From contig OY970235.1 of the NCBI GenBank assembly GCA_963714145.1, positions 558,001-622,000 on the forward strand: a DNA stretch of 64,000 bases, read 5' to 3'. A program made the translations under genes and the position numbers. Positions 16,030 to 24,704 of this stretch are shown piece by piece. The DNA is from JBBWZH01 sp035544115. Its GTDB lineage: Bacteria > Actinomycetota > Actinomycetes > Mycobacteriales > CADCTP01. The first letter of the stretch is position 1; every line of letters starts with the position of its first letter. The notes beneath the pieces were generated by a model, which made no database searches, had not been told where the DNA came from, and saw only the letters and a program-made list of their open reading frames with translations.

Positions 16030-17138
16030 CCGCGGCGCGGGCATTGCCGGCGCCGGCGGCCCTGGACTGCGGCGGCGAGCTGGCGTTCGAGCTGCCGGAC
16101 GGGCTGGTGGCGACCGGGCCGCCGGAGGCGCGGGGGGTGCCGCGGGACGGCGTCCGGATGCTGGTGGCATCGGCGGCCGAGGGGCTGGCGCACCGGCGGG
16201 CGTACCACCTGCCGGCGGTGCTGCGGCCCGGCGACCTGCTGGTGCTGAACACGTCGGACACGCTGCCGGCCGCGCTGCGCGGGGTCACCGCGACCGGCGT
16301 GCCGGTCGAGGTGCACCTGTCCACAGTGGACCCGGACGCGGGCTGGACGCCGGCCCGGGCGCTGGCCGGCTCCGCGTCCGACTGGGTGGTGGAGATCCGC
16401 GAGCCGGACGGCCGGCCGGGCGGGGCGCCGTCGGCGGCCGACCGGGCCGGCACGACGATCCGGCTGGCCGGCGGCGGCCGGCTGGACGTGCACGGGCCCT
16501 ATCCGGACCCGACCGCGCCGGCCCGGCTCTGGACGGCGCGGCTGGCGACGCCGGAACCGCTGCGGGCGTGGCTGACCGCACACGGCCAACCGATCCGGTA
16601 CGGCTACGTCTCCGGGCCGTGGCCGCTGGCCGCCTACCGGACCGGCTACGCCGACACCCCGGGCAGCGCCGAGATGCCCAGTGCCGGTCGGCCGCTGACC
16701 GCGCGCACGTTCCGCCGGCTGCGGGCCCGCGGGGTGCGCACCGCGGGGCTGGTGCTGCACTGCGGAGTGTCCTCACTGGAGGCCGGCGAGCCGCCGTACC
16801 GCGAGTGGTACGCGGTCCCGCAGTCCACAATGGACGAAGTGGCGGCGGTGCGGCGGGACGGCGGCCGGGTGATCGCGGTCGGCACCACCGTGGTACGCGC
16901 GCTGGAGTCGGTCGCCGGCAGCGGGCCGGCCGGCTGGACCGACCTGGTCATCACCCCGGACCGCGGTGTGTCCACTGTGGATGGACTGATCACCGGCTGG
17001 CACCCGCCCGAGGCGTCGCACCTGCAGCTGCTCAGCGCGGTCGCCGGCCCGGAGCTGCTCTGCGCGTCCTACCGGGCCGCGCTAGCCGGCGGCTACCGCT
17101 GGCACGAGTTCGGCGACCTGCACCTCATCCTGCCCTGA
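16026..17138 (+). CDS. QueA-like S-adenosylmethionine:tRNA ribosyltransferase-isomerase
   Basis: A 370-residue member of the QueA family, which transfers and isomerises the ribosyl part of SAM onto 7-deazaguanine in tRNA to make epoxyqueuosine. Family motifs: GDLLVLNTSDTLPAAL, GYADTPGSAEMPSAGRPLT, VLHCGVSSLE, VIAVGTTVVRALES and the ending CASYRAALAGGYRWHEFGDLHLIL. Length and ends are complete. Its partner is an SDR, not the tgt or queG/queH genes usually linked to queuosine, and no other queuosine gene lies in the window. It may act in queuosine synthesis or be a repurposed paralog. Confidence 0.85.
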   Translation: MTAARALPAPAALDCGGELAFELPDGLVATGPPEARGVPRDGVRMLVASAAEGLAHRRAYHLPAVLRPGDLLVLNTSDTLPAALRGVTATGVPVEVHLSTVDPDAGWTPARALAGSASDWVVEIREPDGRPGGAPSAADRAGTTIRLAGGGRLDVHGPYPDPTAPARLWTARLATPEPLRAWLTAHGQPIRYGYVSGPWPLAAYRTGYADTPGSAEMPSAGRPLTARTFRRLRARGVRTAGLVLHCGVSSLEAGEPPYREWYAVPQSTMDEVAAVRRDGGRVIAVGTTVVRALESVAGSGPAGWTDLVITPDRGVSTVDGLITGWHPPEASHLQLLSAVAGPELLCASYRAALAGGYRWHEFGDLHLILP

Positions 17139-17184
17139 CCGGTGCTGTGGTCGGCCGTCCTCCGGGCGTCGGCCGGCGCGCGGG

Positions 17185-17841
17185 TCAGCCGGTGGCGGCG
17201 GCCGCGGAGGCGCCGACGTGGCCGGCGAGCCAGCTGTTCAGCGGGCCGAAGGCGCGCCAGGCGGTGCGGACCCGGGTGAGTGCGGTGCGCTCGTGCAGCC
17301 ACGGCGCCGGTTCCCAGTTCCGGCCGGCGTACAGCGACTTGTGCCGCAGCAGTTCGGCGCGCGGGTGGTCGGCCGGGTAGCCGCGCGGGGTGCGGGTCAG
17401 CCGGTGCCCGTCCACCTGGTAGCCGCCGCGGCGCAGCCCGGTCAGCGCCCGGTCCAGTTCGGCGTGCGTGACGTCGTCGACCACCGCCCGGCGCAGCCGC
17501 TGCACCTGGTCGGACTCGGCGTGGTAGATCCCACCGGCCACCCGCAGGCCGTCCGCGGACAGCTGTACGTACAGCACCCCGGCCCCGCCCGGCGCCGGGA
17601 TCACCGCGCCGGCCGCGGTCTTGTACGGCGTCTTGTCCTTGCTGAACCGCACGTCCCGGTACGGCCGGAACATCTTGCCGGCGCCGAACTCCGGTTCCAG
17701 TTCGGTCAGCAGCGCCTCCATCGGCGCCCGGACGCAGCTCTCGTACGCGTCCTTGTGATCGGTCCAGTACGGCTTGGAGTTGTCCGCCTCCAGGCCCTCG
17801 TAGAAGATCAGCGCCTGCTCCGGGAACCCGGCGAACTTCAC
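17185..17841 (-). CDS. DUF2461 family protein
   Basis: A 218-residue conserved protein of unknown function. The family pattern is visible from the start (FPEQALIFYEGLEADNSKPY, where relatives read FxFLxxLxxNNxRxWF), with FGAGKMFRPYRDVRFSKDKTPYKT and GVLYVQLSADGLRVAGGIYH. GTG 17841 overlaps the GNAT stop as GTGA, so both are made from one transcript. It ends facing the queA-like gene, 46 bases from its stop. No enzymatic motif can be named. Confidence 0.88.
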   Translation of the reverse strand: MKFAGFPEQALIFYEGLEADNSKPYWTDHKDAYESCVRAPMEALLTELEPEFGAGKMFRPYRDVRFSKDKTPYKTAAGAVIPAPGGAGVLYVQLSADGLRVAGGIYHAESDQVQRLRRAVVDDVTHAELDRALTGLRRGGYQVDGHRLTRTPRGYPADHPRAELLRHKSLYAGRNWEPAPWLHERTALTRVRTAWRAFGPLNSWLAGHVGASAAAATG

Positions 17842-18398
17842 GACTCGTCTCCCTCTGCCGGCTCTCCCTCTAACAGCGATGCGTGCAAGCGCGATTCGCG
17901 CAGCGTGCGGCCGGCGTCCTCGAGTGTCCGCGCGTACCCGTCCGGCTCCCAGCCGGCCGATCGGTAGAACCGGGTGGACGCGGTGTCGCCGTCGGCCACC
18001 CAGGCCAGCGCGCGGTCGATCCCGCCCTCGCGCAGGTGGTCGACGACCGCGGCGAGCAGCCGGCTGCCGTGCCCGCGCCGGCCCCAGCGCGGCTCGACCA
18101 GCAGCGCGTAGATCTCGCCGCCGGCGGGGTCGTCGCCGGCGCCGGCCCGCTCGGCCGGGCCGAACGCGGCGAACCCGACCACCTGGTCCTGCTCCTGGGC
18201 GACCAGCACGCGGTGCGCCGGCGACGGCGGCGCGGTGATCGCCGCGGACCACCGGGCGGCGGCCACCTCCTCGGTGGCCTCGGCGAGCACCGCCGCGGGC
18301 AGCAGTTCGGCGTACGCGGCCCGCCAGGTGCCGACCTGGATGCGCGCGATCTCCGGAACGTCCGCGGCCCGCGCCGGACGGACACTGACGTCGGCCAC
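17838..18398 (-). CDS. GNAT-family N-acetyltransferase
   Basis: A 186-residue acetyl-CoA-dependent acyltransferase. It starts VSVRPARAADVPEIARIQVG and has the central strand region VVGFAAFGPAE. The acetyl-CoA-binding loop EPRWGRRGHGSRLLAAVVDHL (split as EPRWGRRGHGS and RLLAAVV) is intact, as is the C-terminal FYRSAGWEPDG. GTG 18398 follows a TAGGGT -10-like element by eight bases and lacks a ribosome binding site, so the mRNA may be leaderless. The substrate is unknown. Confidence 0.9.
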   Translation of the reverse strand: MADVSVRPARAADVPEIARIQVGTWRAAYAELLPAAVLAEATEEVAAARWSAAITAPPSPAHRVLVAQEQDQVVGFAAFGPAERAGAGDDPAGGEIYALLVEPRWGRRGHGSRLLAAVVDHLREGGIDRALAWVADGDTASTRFYRSAGWEPDGYARTLEDAGRTLRESRLHASLLEGEPAEGDES

Positions 18399-18406
18399 GA
18401 GGCATC

Positions 18407-18412
18407 ACCCTA
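18407..18412 (-). promoter_or_regulatory. -10 element (TAGGGT) of a probable leaderless promoter
   Basis: On the minus strand TAGGGT is followed by eight bases and then the GNAT GTG. This matches the TAnnnT-N6-8-start layout of actinobacterial leaderless transcripts. No ribosome binding site is visible. Confidence 0.45.
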
Positions 18413-18524
18413 GGCTCCCGGCCGCCGCCCGGCCCGCGCGGGGCCGCCACCCGCCACCCGCCCGGCCCCGGGCCGCCTGCCGGCCCGGCCGGCAGCACGC
18501 CGGGCCGCCGGCCGCCGGGCCGCG

Positions 18525-18745
18525 CGGGCTCAGCGGCCCCGGCCCTGCCGGGCCGTCCGCGTGCCTACCGCCTGCCGGCCGGCTGCAGGCCGATCCGGCC
18601 CGCCGGCCGACCCGGTCGGATCAGCCGGGCTGCCCGGGCTCAGCGGCCCGCCGCCCCTGCCGGGCCGTCCGCGTCCTACCGCCTGCCTGCCGGCTGCAGG
18701 CCGATCCGGCCCGCCGGCCGACCCGGTCGGATCAGCCGGGCCGCT
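18525..18745. repeat. 110-base tandem duplication behind dedA
   Basis: Units 18525-18634 and 18635-18745 are nearly identical, differing by small substitutions and indels. A third start (CGGGCTCAG, 18746-18754) runs into the dedA stop codon. The repeat unit thus looks like a copied piece of the dedA stop and 3' flank. Each copy has GC-rich dyads (for example CCGACCCGGTCGG) that could act as tandem terminators for minus-strand transcription. The 126 bases between the GNAT start and the repeat show nothing but GC-rich sequence. Confidence 0.85.
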
Positions 18746-18750
18746 CGGGC

Positions 18751-19410
18751 TCAGCTGCCGGTCGGGTCGGACGCCGCTTCGGCGGCCTCGGCGGTGCGTT
18801 CGCGGCGGCGGTTGCGGATCTCGATGGCGACGAAGCCGATGATGATCAGGGCCAGGATCGGCAGCGGGCCCCAGGTGAGGTAGCGCTCGACCGTGTGCAG
18901 CGAGGCGGCGAAGGCGTAGCCGAGCAGCACGCAGCCGGCGCCCCAGATCAGCCCGCCGGCCGCGTTCCAGGGCAGGAAAGTGCGGTAGTAGGGCATCCGC
19001 GCCATCCCGGACATGCTCGGCACCAGCGCGCGCAGCAGTGCGGTGCACCGGCCGAGCAGCACCGCCTTGCCGCCGTGCCGGTTCAGGAACTCGTCGGCCT
19101 TGCCCCAGCGGCTGGGGCCGACCCAGCGGCCGAGCCGGGAGCGGCGCAGCGGCGGGCCGTACTTCTGGCCGAACGCGTACCCGACCGAGTCGCCGAGGAT
19201 CGCGGCCACCACCCCGATCACGATCATCAGCGGCAGGTTCAGCACGCCCTCGTGGCAGAAGTACCCGGCGACCAGCAGTGCGGTCTCGCCGGGCAGCACC
19301 ATGCCGAGCAGGATCGCGGCCTCGCCGAACGCGAGGCCGCCGGTGATCACGTAGAGCCACGGGCCGACGTGGTCGCCGAGCCGTTGCAGGAACTCGGTCA
19401 CGTCCCGCAT
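18751..19410 (-). CDS. DedA family membrane protein
   Basis: A 219-residue integral membrane protein of the DedA/SNARE-associated (VTT domain) superfamily, whose members act in lipid-carrier recycling and envelope homeostasis. Signature segments: FGEAAILLGMVLPGETALLVAG (split as FGEAAILLGMV and LPGETALL), VAAILGDSVGYAFGQKYGPPL, FLNRHGGKAVLLGRCTALLRA and PWNAAGGLIWG. The helix-breaking Gly and the Arg of the G-R-x-x-P-x-x-R region appear as GRCTALLRALVPSMSG. ATG 19410 begins the protein nine bases before the conserved start. Substrate unknown. Confidence 0.93.
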   Translation of the reverse strand: MRDVTEFLQRLGDHVGPWLYVITGGLAFGEAAILLGMVLPGETALLVAGYFCHEGVLNLPLMIVIGVVAAILGDSVGYAFGQKYGPPLRRSRLGRWVGPSRWGKADEFLNRHGGKAVLLGRCTALLRALVPSMSGMARMPYYRTFLPWNAAGGLIWGAGCVLLGYAFAASLHTVERYLTWGPLPILALIIIGFVAIEIRNRRRERTAEAAEAASDPTGS

Positions 19411-19919
19411 CCTCTCATCGAGGCCTCGACGGCGCGGTTGCGGGCCGATCACGGCCGCCCGGCGCGTCGGTCTGCCGGCCCGCTCGGCACGCAGCGTCAC
19501 CGGGCATGGCGGGATAAGTCACGTAAATGTCCGTCCCGGTCGAATAGCGATTCGATCAGGTGTGTCCGGCGCCAGTCGAGTACATTTCCCGCCGGACATT
19601 TCCCGAAGATCCGGCCGGGGATCGCTTCGAGTGTCGCGGATTTGTCACGGCAGGCCTCGTTCTCGATCACTCCGGTCCGCTCGAGTGGGTCCGGGAGTCG
19701 GCGTCGGCACCACGATCAACTAGGTCCGACACGGCCCGGCCGTTCGCTTGACTGCCCTATCGAAGTCGAATAGGTTTCGCGCCCTAAATAGGCAATAGAT
19801 CGGCAGCCATGGCTTCGGCGGGGGCGGCTTGACCTGGGCACCTGCCGGTAGTCGTGCGGTCGAGAGCTTGATCAGCGCGAACCCGGCCCACACTCTTTGT
19901 TGTTCGGCGGCGAGGCTTC
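19411..19919. other. Intergenic region between dedA and the conservon
   Basis: 509 bases with lower GC than usual and no frame with a recognisable product. It separates two divergently oriented units, so both promoters should be here. Short dyads such as CCTAT...ATAGG near 19755-19775 are visible but too weak to assign. A GGCGAGG ribosome binding site precedes the conservon ATG. Confidence 0.5.
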
Positions 19920-22900
19920 ATGCGATCTGGTAGAAGGTCGGTACGGCTCAAGGTCTTCGTGTTGCTCGTCGTGCCGCTCATCTCGGTGATCGCGCTGTGG
20001 GCGTTCGCCGCGAGTGTGACCGTCGGCGATGCCCGCCAGCAGCTGCGGACAAACACGATCACCGACAATCTCGTGCTGCCGATCGCCGCGGTGCAGAACC
20101 AGCTGGCGCCCGAGGGGCTGCTCTCGGTGGTGGCGATGGGCACCGGCCGGCCGGCCGACCGGCAGGCGCTGACCGCGCAGCGGACGCGCACCGATGGTGC
20201 GGTCAGCCTGCTACGGACCGCGGTCGCCTCGGCGAAGGTGCGCAACGCCACGAGCGAGTCGCTGCGCCGGCAGTTGACCGGCTTCCTGCAGCGGATGGCC
20301 CGGCTGACCGAGACCCGCGGCGCCGTCGACAGCGGCAACGGGCAGCGGCTGCAGGTGGTCTCGGCGTACTTCGACCTGTCCGACGACGCCGAGGGGGTGC
20401 AGGAGGACATCGGCGCGGCCAGCCTGGTCGACGTCCAGCTGTACCGGGAAGCCCTGCCGCTCTACCCGACCGGCACCGGCGCCGCTCTGGTGTCGAGCGA
20501 GCAGGCGATCATCATCGGCGCCGTCTCCGCCGGTGCGCGCTCGCTGACCCAACCGGAGATCGCGGCGTTCGCGGAGGCCGCGTACAACCGGCGGCTGGTA
20601 CTGGAGAAGCTGGTGGCCGGCCGGGTGTCCGACGCCGGCAGCGGCTTGCGGGACATCCTGACGTCCGCGCCGTACGTGATGTTGACCCAGCTCGAGAACC
20701 AGATCATCGCCACCCCGCCCGGCGCACCGCTCTCGGTCGACCCGAAGGTGTTCCAGACCGCCAGCGTCGACGTGCTGAAGCAGTACGCGGCGATCACCCG
20801 GCCGGTTGGCCTGGCGCTGGGCGACCGGGCGGCCAAGGCCGGCCGGCCCGTGATCATCCGGTTGGTGCTGGCCGGCGGCCTGGGCCTGATCGCCGTGCTG
20901 CTGTCCCTGTACCTGTCGTTCCGGTTCGGCCGCGGCCTGGCCAAGGAGCTCACCGGGTTGCAGGCGGCCGCGCAGGACCTGGCCGAGCAGCGGCTGCCGC
21001 GCATCATCGGCCGGTTGCGCAACGACGAGGAAATCGACGTGGACGCGGAGGCGCCGCCGCTGAAGGTCGGCGACACCACCGAGGTGGGCCGGGTCGGCGA
21101 CGCCTTCACCACCGTGCAGCGCACCGCGATCGAGGCCGCGATCGGCCAGGCGAACCTGCGCCGCGGCGTCCGCCAGGTGTTCCTCAACCTGGCCCGGCGC
21201 AGCCAATCACTGCTGCACCGGCAGTTGACCATGCTCGACGCGATGGAGCGCAAGACCAGCGACCCGGACGCGCTGGACGAGCTGTTCCGGCTCGACCACC
21301 TCACCACCCGCATGCGCCGGCACGCCGAGGGCCTGATCATCCTGTCCGGCGCGCTGCCGGCCCGGGCCTGGAGCACACCGGTCCGGGTGGTGGACGTGGT
21401 CCGGGCGGCCATCGCGGAGGTGGAGAGCTACACCCGGGTGCGGGTCTACGTGCTGTCCGAGGCGTCGCTGCAGGGCGCCGCGGTCGCCGACGTGACGCAC
21501 CTGATCGCCGAGCTGGTGGAGAACGCGGCCAGCTTCTCGCCGCCGCACACCCAGGTACAGGTCCGGGCCGAGTCCGTGGGCAACGGGTTCGTGGTCGAGA
21601 TCGAGGACGCCGGCCTGGGCATGACCACCGACCAGCTGTACGACGTGAACGCCCGGCTGGCCCGCCCGCCGGACTTCGACCTGGCCGACACCGACCGGCT
21701 CGGCCTGTTCGTGGTGGCCCAGCTGGCCTCCCGGCACGACATCAAGGTCACCCTGCGCCCCTCGCCGTACGGCGGCACGACCGCGATCGTGCTGCTGCCG
21801 GCCGAGCTGATGGCGGCCGAGGCGCTGCCCGGCGCGGACGCCGACAGCCGGGGCCGGCTGCGCACGGCCGGCCGGCGCGGCCCGGGCGGCACGATCGACC
21901 CCGAACTGGAACTGCCCGCGATCGACGGCAACCCGGACACCCCGGTGCTCACCGGCCGGCACCGCCGCCTCGCCGGCTTCCTGCAGCGCACCCGCGCGCT
22001 GCAGGCGCCGGACACGCAGCCACCCGCGCCGGCGAACGGCCGCCCGGCGGACGGCGCCGACACCGGCAGCTGGTACCCGACCGACCCGGCCGGCACCAAC
22101 GGCACCAACGGAACGAACGGCATCAGCGCCGGCACCAACGGCACCGGCTACACCGACGGCGCGGCGACCGGCACCGGCTACGCCGCGGGCAACGCTTTCG
22201 GCGCCGGCCGGGCCGACCCGGCCCCGAACCCGGGCCGGCCGGAGCCGGCCGGGCCGGGCGCCGGAACACCGGGCGGAGCCGGCGGCGACCCCGGCTGGGG
22301 CCATGGCGGCACCGCCCGGTCGGACGGTTGGCAGCCGACCCGGGACACCGGGTGGGAGGCCGGCCCGGACGCCGGCACCAGCTTCCGCTCCGCCGACCGG
22401 TCCGAGCGGGACCCGTACGGTCTGGCGCCGAACCCGGGCCCGTTCCGCGGTCCCGCCACCGAGCCGCCGGCCGGCAGCCCACCCCGGCGGTACGACCAGC
22501 CCACCACGTCCGGCACCGGCGAGCCGGCCCGGTCGTACCAGCCGCCGGGATACGACCAGCCGTCGGCCTACCGGCAGAGCCAGCAGCCCGGCCAGCAGCC
22601 CGACCGGCCGGCGGAGCGCGGGGAGTCGGGGTACGGCTCGGACTCCCGGTCGGCCGCGGCCCGGTCCGACCAGCCGGCCGCCGACCCGTTGTCCGGGTCC
22701 GCCTGGGCGCCCGCGCAGACCCAGGGGTACGAGCAGGTGCCCGCCCCGCGACCGGCCCCGGACCGCGGCCGGGCCGCCGGGCCGGAGGACACCGGGCAGG
22801 GATGGGACAGCGCCAAGTTCGACCTGTGGGCGACCACCGAGGCGTCCGGGACCTCGGCCGGCACGCACGCCGGGTTGCCGCGCCGGGTCCGGCGGGCCAG

Positions 22901-23087
22901 CCTGGCGCCGCAGCTGCGGGACGCCCCGGTGGCCGGCGCCGAGGCCGAGGACACCCAGACCGCCGAGGACATGCGCTCGCCGGAGCAGGCGCGCGCGCTG
23001 ATGAGTTCGCTGCAGAGCGGCTGGCGGCGCGGCCGGACCGAGGCCGATCCCACCGCGCCGACCGAGCCGACAGAGGAGCCGCGCTGA
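19920..23087 (+). CDS. cvnA: Conservon sensor histidine-kinase-like protein CvnA
   Basis: A 1055-residue membrane protein heading an actinobacterial conservon. Residues 1-30 contain the first membrane helix (VFVLLVVPLISVIALWAF) and about 35-300 form an extracytoplasmic nitrate/nitrite-sensing (NIT) type domain. A second helix near 315-335 (IIRLVLAGGLGLIAVLLSLY) leads into a HAMP-like linker. The kinase core has FRLDHLTTRMRRHAEGLIIL in place of a classical H-box, the N-box ELVENAASFSPPHT and GLGMT. The last 400 residues are disordered, rich in Gly/Pro/Thr, including Gly-Thr-Asn repeats. It probably signals to the three small proteins encoded behind it, as in Streptomyces Cvn systems. Confidence 0.93.
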   Translation: MRSGRRSVRLKVFVLLVVPLISVIALWAFAASVTVGDARQQLRTNTITDNLVLPIAAVQNQLAPEGLLSVVAMGTGRPADRQALTAQRTRTDGAVSLLRTAVASAKVRNATSESLRRQLTGFLQRMARLTETRGAVDSGNGQRLQVVSAYFDLSDDAEGVQEDIGAASLVDVQLYREALPLYPTGTGAALVSSEQAIIIGAVSAGARSLTQPEIAAFAEAAYNRRLVLEKLVAGRVSDAGSGLRDILTSAPYVMLTQLENQIIATPPGAPLSVDPKVFQTASVDVLKQYAAITRPVGLALGDRAAKAGRPVIIRLVLAGGLGLIAVLLSLYLSFRFGRGLAKELTGLQAAAQDLAEQRLPRIIGRLRNDEEIDVDAEAPPLKVGDTTEVGRVGDAFTTVQRTAIEAAIGQANLRRGVRQVFLNLARRSQSLLHRQLTMLDAMERKTSDPDALDELFRLDHLTTRMRRHAEGLIILSGALPARAWSTPVRVVDVVRAAIAEVESYTRVRVYVLSEASLQGAAVADVTHLIAELVENAASFSPPHTQVQVRAESVGNGFVVEIEDAGLGMTTDQLYDVNARLARPPDFDLADTDRLGLFVVAQLASRHDIKVTLRPSPYGGTTAIVLLPAELMAAEALPGADADSRGRLRTAGRRGPGGTIDPELELPAIDGNPDTPVLTGRHRRLAGFLQRTRALQAPDTQPPAPANGRPADGADTGSWYPTDPAGTNGTNGTNGISAGTNGTGYTDGAATGTGYAAGNAFGAGRADPAPNPGRPEPAGPGAGTPGGAGGDPGWGHGGTARSDGWQPTRDTGWEAGPDAGTSFRSADRSERDPYGLAPNPGPFRGPATEPPAGSPPRRYDQPTTSGTGEPARSYQPPGYDQPSAYRQSQQPGQQPDRPAERGESGYGSDSRSAAARSDQPAADPLSGSAWAPAQTQGYEQVPAPRPAPDRGRAAGPEDTGQGWDSAKFDLWATTEASGTSAGTHAGLPRRVRRASLAPQLRDAPVAGAEAEDTQTAEDMRSPEQARALMSSLQSGWRRGRTEADPTAPTEPTEEPR

Positions 23088-23088
23088 A

Positions 23089-23541
23089 ATGGCCGAACCA
23101 CGAGTCGCCGGCAGCCCTCGGGTCGCTGGCAGCCCACGGGCCGCCGGCAGCCTGGACTGGCTGCTGGACGACATGGTCAGGCGGGTCGACCAGGTCTGGC
23201 ACGCGGTGATCCTGTCCCGGGACGGGCTGGCGATCGGCTCGTCCGCGTCGATCACCCGGGAGGACGCGGAGCACCTGTCCGCGCTGGCCGCCGGCTTCCA
23301 GAGCCTGGCCCGGGGCGCCGGCCGGCACTTCCGCGGCGGCGCGGTCCGGCAGACGATCATCGAGATGGACGAGGCGTTCCTGTTCGTCACCGCCGCCGGT
23401 CAGGGCGGCTGCCTGGCGGTGCTGAGCCCGGCCGACGCGGATGTCGGGCTGATCGCGTACGAGATGGCCATGCTCGTCAAGCGCGTGGGTCAGCACATGT
23501 CGGCGCAGCCGAGGCCCTCGGGCGACCCCAGCACGGGGTGA
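23089..23541 (+). CDS. cvnB: Roadblock/LC7 domain protein CvnB
   Basis: A 150-residue small-GTPase regulator homolog. The roadblock fold is clear: LDWLLDDMVRRVDQVWHAVI, LSRDGLAIGSSASITREDAE, and GGCLAVLSPADADVGLIAYE. An N-terminal repeat (VAGSPR/AAGSPR) precedes the domain. ATG 23089 comes one base after the cvnA stop. In Cvn systems this protein is thought to modulate the CvnD GTPase at the membrane with CvnA. Confidence 0.95.
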   Translation: MAEPRVAGSPRVAGSPRAAGSLDWLLDDMVRRVDQVWHAVILSRDGLAIGSSASITREDAEHLSALAAGFQSLARGAGRHFRGGAVRQTIIEMDEAFLFVTAAGQGGCLAVLSPADADVGLIAYEMAMLVKRVGQHMSAQPRPSGDPSTG

Positions 23542-23547
23542 TGCAGG

Positions 23548-23922
23548 TTGACCTCACCGGAGGACAGGCTGTACGACGGCGCGGCCGGCCCGATCGTCCG
23601 CCCGTACGCGATGACCCGTGGCCGGACCCGGCCGCGCGGTGCGGCGATGGATCTGATCTCGATCGTGGTCGGGGCCGATCCCGGCTCGGTGAACCGGTAC
23701 GACCTGGACCCGGAGCACCTGGATGTGCTGGCCATCTGCCGGCAGCCGACCCCGGTCGCCGATATCGCGTCCGAGATCGACCTGCCGCTGGGGGTGGTCC
23801 GGGTGCTGCTGGACGACCTGCGGGACAAGGGGCTGATCAACGTCCAGGCGCCGGCGGCGCCCAGCCAGACACAGGACGAGCGGATTCTGAGGCAGGTACT
23901 TGATGGGCTACGCGCACTCTGA
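23548..23922 (+). CDS. cvnC: DUF742 protein CvnC
   Basis: A 124-residue protein with the family opening VRPYAMTRGRTRPRG and a winged-helix-like second half (LDVLAICRQPTPVADIASEI, then LPLGVVRVLLDDLRDKGLI). It starts with TTG 23548. The cvnB stop is in the same frame nine bases upstream and no ATG or GTG lies between, so TTG is the only start that keeps the conserved N-terminus. It overlaps cvnD by 20 bases. Confidence 0.93.
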   Translation: MTSPEDRLYDGAAGPIVRPYAMTRGRTRPRGAAMDLISIVVGADPGSVNRYDLDPEHLDVLAICRQPTPVADIASEIDLPLGVVRVLLDDLRDKGLINVQAPAAPSQTQDERILRQVLDGLRAL

Positions 23923-24520
23923 ACCCGGGCGCCCGATCATCCCGATCGCCGTCAAGATCCTCATCGCCGGCGGCTTCGGGGTGGGCAAGACCACGCTCGT
24001 CGGCTCGATCAGCGAGATCCGCCCGCTGCGCACCGAGGAGGCGCTGACCGATCGCAGCATCGGCGTGGACGACACCGCCGGCGTGGAGGGCAAGACCACC
24101 ACCACCGTCGCGATGGACTTCGGCCGGATCTCGTTCGACCAGCACCTGGTGCTCTACCTGTTCGGCACCCCCGGCCAGGAGCGGTTCTGGTTCATGTGGG
24201 ACGAGCTGTCCTACGGCGCGCTCGGCGCGGTCGTGCTCGCCGACACCCGGCGGCTGCCGGACTGCTTCGCCTCGATCGACTACTTCGAGCAGCGCAACAT
24301 CCCGTTCGTGGTCGCGGTGAACTGCTTCGAGCCGGCGGACCGGCACGCCCCGGCGGATGTCCGGATCGCGCTGGATCTCGACCCGGATGTGCCGGTCGTG
24401 CTGTGCGACGCCCGGCACCGCGAATCCACCAAGAACGTGCTGGTCACCCTCGTCGAGCACGTGCTGACCACGACCGTCCCGGCAGCCCGCGGCCAGGCGT
24501 CCTCCGCACCGGCCCGCTGA
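23903..24520 (+). CDS. cvnD: Conservon small GTPase CvnD
   Basis: A 205-residue Ras-like GTPase of the bacterial conservon type. G1 is GGFGVGKTT, G3 is LFGTPGQERF (Gly in place of Asp, as usual here) and the G4 position reads VAVNCFEP instead of NKxD, a known conservon variation. ATG 23903 is chosen over the adjacent in-frame TTG; GAGGCAGG lies upstream. It completes cvnABCD. Streptomyces conservons affect antibiotic production and aerial growth; the role here is unknown. Confidence 0.95.
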   Translation: MGYAHSEPGRPIIPIAVKILIAGGFGVGKTTLVGSISEIRPLRTEEALTDRSIGVDDTAGVEGKTTTTVAMDFGRISFDQHLVLYLFGTPGQERFWFMWDELSYGALGAVVLADTRRLPDCFASIDYFEQRNIPFVVAVNCFEPADRHAPADVRIALDLDPDVPVVLCDARHRESTKNVLVTLVEHVLTTTVPAARGQASSAPAR

Positions 24521-24704
24521 CCGCTGAACGGCCCGGACGGGCCGTAACCACGCGTCCGGAAACCGCCTGACCGCGGGCTGCCGGCCTGGCAGGCTGGGGC
24601 CCGGGAAGTGGCTGCCCCGGATCGGGGTTGGCAGCTGAGGAGCCCGGCCGGGCCGACAGCGGCCCGAGCACCAGCCGGAGTACCGGGCCGGCGAGGGGAG
24701 CGGA

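Noticed and set aside
17185..18498. A 437-codon fusion of GNAT-like antisense frame and DUF2461
   Set aside because: DUF2461 begins at GTG 17841 overlapping the GNAT stop; the upstream part is an alternative frame of the GNAT gene.
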